NCBI GenBank assembly: GCA_003387805.1
Contig: QGSR01000112.1
Span: 1-6,479 of the forward strand
DNA length: 6,479 nt
Direction of reading: 5' to 3'
From: Bacillota bacterium
GTDB taxonomy: Bacteria; Bacillota; Limnochordia; Limnochordales; ZCTH02-B6
The position numbers and the translations under genes were made by a program. The notes below the pieces were generated by a model, which saw only the letters and a list, made by a program, of their open reading frames with translations, did no database searches and had not been told where the DNA came from. Below, in pieces: positions 5,877 to 6,479 of the stretch (positions within the stretch are counted from its first letter, which is position 1; each line of letters opens with the position of its first letter).

Positions 5877-6479
5877 ACTGGAAACTGAGCAGCAAAGAGC
5901 GCGTGACCAGGTACCAGCCGTCCACCATGACGAACAGCAGCACCTTGAACGGCAAAGAGATCATGACCGGCGGCAGCATGAGCATGCCCATGGACATGAG
6001 CGTGCTGGCCACGATCATGTCAATGACCAGAAACGGAATAAAAAGAATAAAGCCCAGCTGAAACGCCGTTCGCAGTTCGCTGATGATGAACGCGGGAATA
6101 AGCGTCATGGTGGGCACGTCGTCCGGCGTCTCGGGGCGGCCGGCCCCCGCCATGTCGATAAACAGCCCCAGGTCTTGCTCCCGGGTGTGGCGGAACATGA
6201 ACTCCCGCACCGGCTCGCTGGCCCGGGCCAGCGCCTCGGCCTCCGTCAGCTCCCCGGCCAGGTACGGCTGCAGCCCTTCGGTGTAGAGCTCCTGCCACGT
6301 GGGGGCCATGGTGAACATGGTCAGAAACAGCGCGAGCCCGATGAGCACCTGGTTGGGCGGCATCTGCTGCAGCGCCAGCGCGCTGCGCACGAACGACAAC
6401 ACCACGATAATGCGGGTAAACGACGTCAGCATGACGACGATGGCGGGCGCCAGCGTCAACACCGTCAGCAGCGCGACGA
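5875..6479 (-). CDS. fliP: FliP, core subunit of the flagellar export gate; 5' end cut by window
   Basis: The C-terminal 200 residues of FliP, the subunit whose pentamer lines the export channel in the membrane. The visible part opens with [20 protein letters not shown] and continues [15 protein letters not shown] and [19 protein letters not shown], the conserved first half of mature FliP. A periplasmic loop region (about visible residues 60-122) follows. Then come both FliP signatures, [17 protein letters not shown] (127-143) and [19 protein letters not shown] (147-165), and the C-terminal [20 protein letters not shown] (169-188). A GTG at 6462 is in frame but is not the start: homologous FliP sequence continues upstream of it, and the signal peptide and N-terminus must lie beyond the window. 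The gate methionine cluster reads GMLML here instead of GMMM followed by Val or Leu. The gene heads the visible run, 12 nt before fliQ. Confidence 0.97.
   Translation of the reverse strand, partial: VALLTVLTLAPAIVVMLTSFTRIIVVLSFVRSALALQQMPPNQVLIGLALFLTMFTMAPTWQELYTEGLQPYLAGELTEAEALARASEPVREFMFRHTREQDLGLFIDMAGAGRPETPDDVPTMTLIPAFIISELRTAFQLGFILFIPFLVIDMIVASTLMSMGMLMLPPVMISLPFKVLLFVMVDGWYLVTRSLLLSFQ

Noticed and set aside
6460..6462. GTG at 6462 as the fliP start.
   Set aside because: FliP homologues continue upstream with the same hydrophobic segment plus a signal peptide, and the frame remains open to the window edge. The gene is simply cut by the window.
1..6479. A hidden novel system, promoter or terminator within the cluster.
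   Set aside because: All bases are occupied by seven recognised flagellar genes with junctions of at most 12 nt. No hairpin followed by a T-run and no convincing promoter stands out, and nothing unexplained of gene size remains.

Overview
The window is a tightly packed run of seven flagellar genes, all on the minus strand. In transcription order, from the right edge to the left, they are fliP (5' end cut by the window), fliQ, fliR, flhB, flhA, flhF and flhG (3' end cut by the window). Every base lies in a gene or in a junction of at most 12 bases, so there is no gene-free stretch to describe. I see no RNA gene, insertion sequence, CRISPR array, convincing promoter or terminator, and no reading frame on the plus strand that looks like a real gene.

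The DNA is GC-rich, with G or C at most third codon positions. Three things suggest a high-GC member of the Bacillota or a relative: the gene order (fliP-fliQ-fliR-flhB-flhA-flhF-flhG, as in the Bacillus/Clostridia fla/che operon), a compact 367-residue FlhF, and an FlhB N-terminus of the DLQLFA type. This placement is an inference from synteny and sequence style; the order also occurs with variations in other phyla, and no species can be named.

The genes form one functional unit. FliP, FliQ and FliR build the helical export gate of the flagellar type III secretion system. FlhB sits on the gate and switches substrate specificity after cleaving itself. FlhA forms the proton-driven nonameric ring whose cytoplasmic domain docks cargo and chaperones. 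FlhF (SRP-type GTPase) and FlhG (MinD-like ATPase with an N-terminal FlhF-activating motif) set where and how many flagella are assembled. The junctions are fliP-12 nt-fliQ-7 nt-fliR, a fliR/flhB overlap of 31 or 4 nt, flhB-6 nt-flhA, an 11-nt flhA/flhF overlap and a 4-nt flhF/flhG overlap. This points to one polycistronic mRNA with extensive translational coupling.

I did not find an undescribed system. The points worth a second look are small: a Val in place of Thr in the FlhB autocleavage motif (NPVH), a Met-Leu-Met version of the FliP methionine gate, Shine-Dalgarno sequences built from the last Arg codon and stop of the preceding gene with out-of-frame ATGs next to the real starts, and an ambiguous flhB start.
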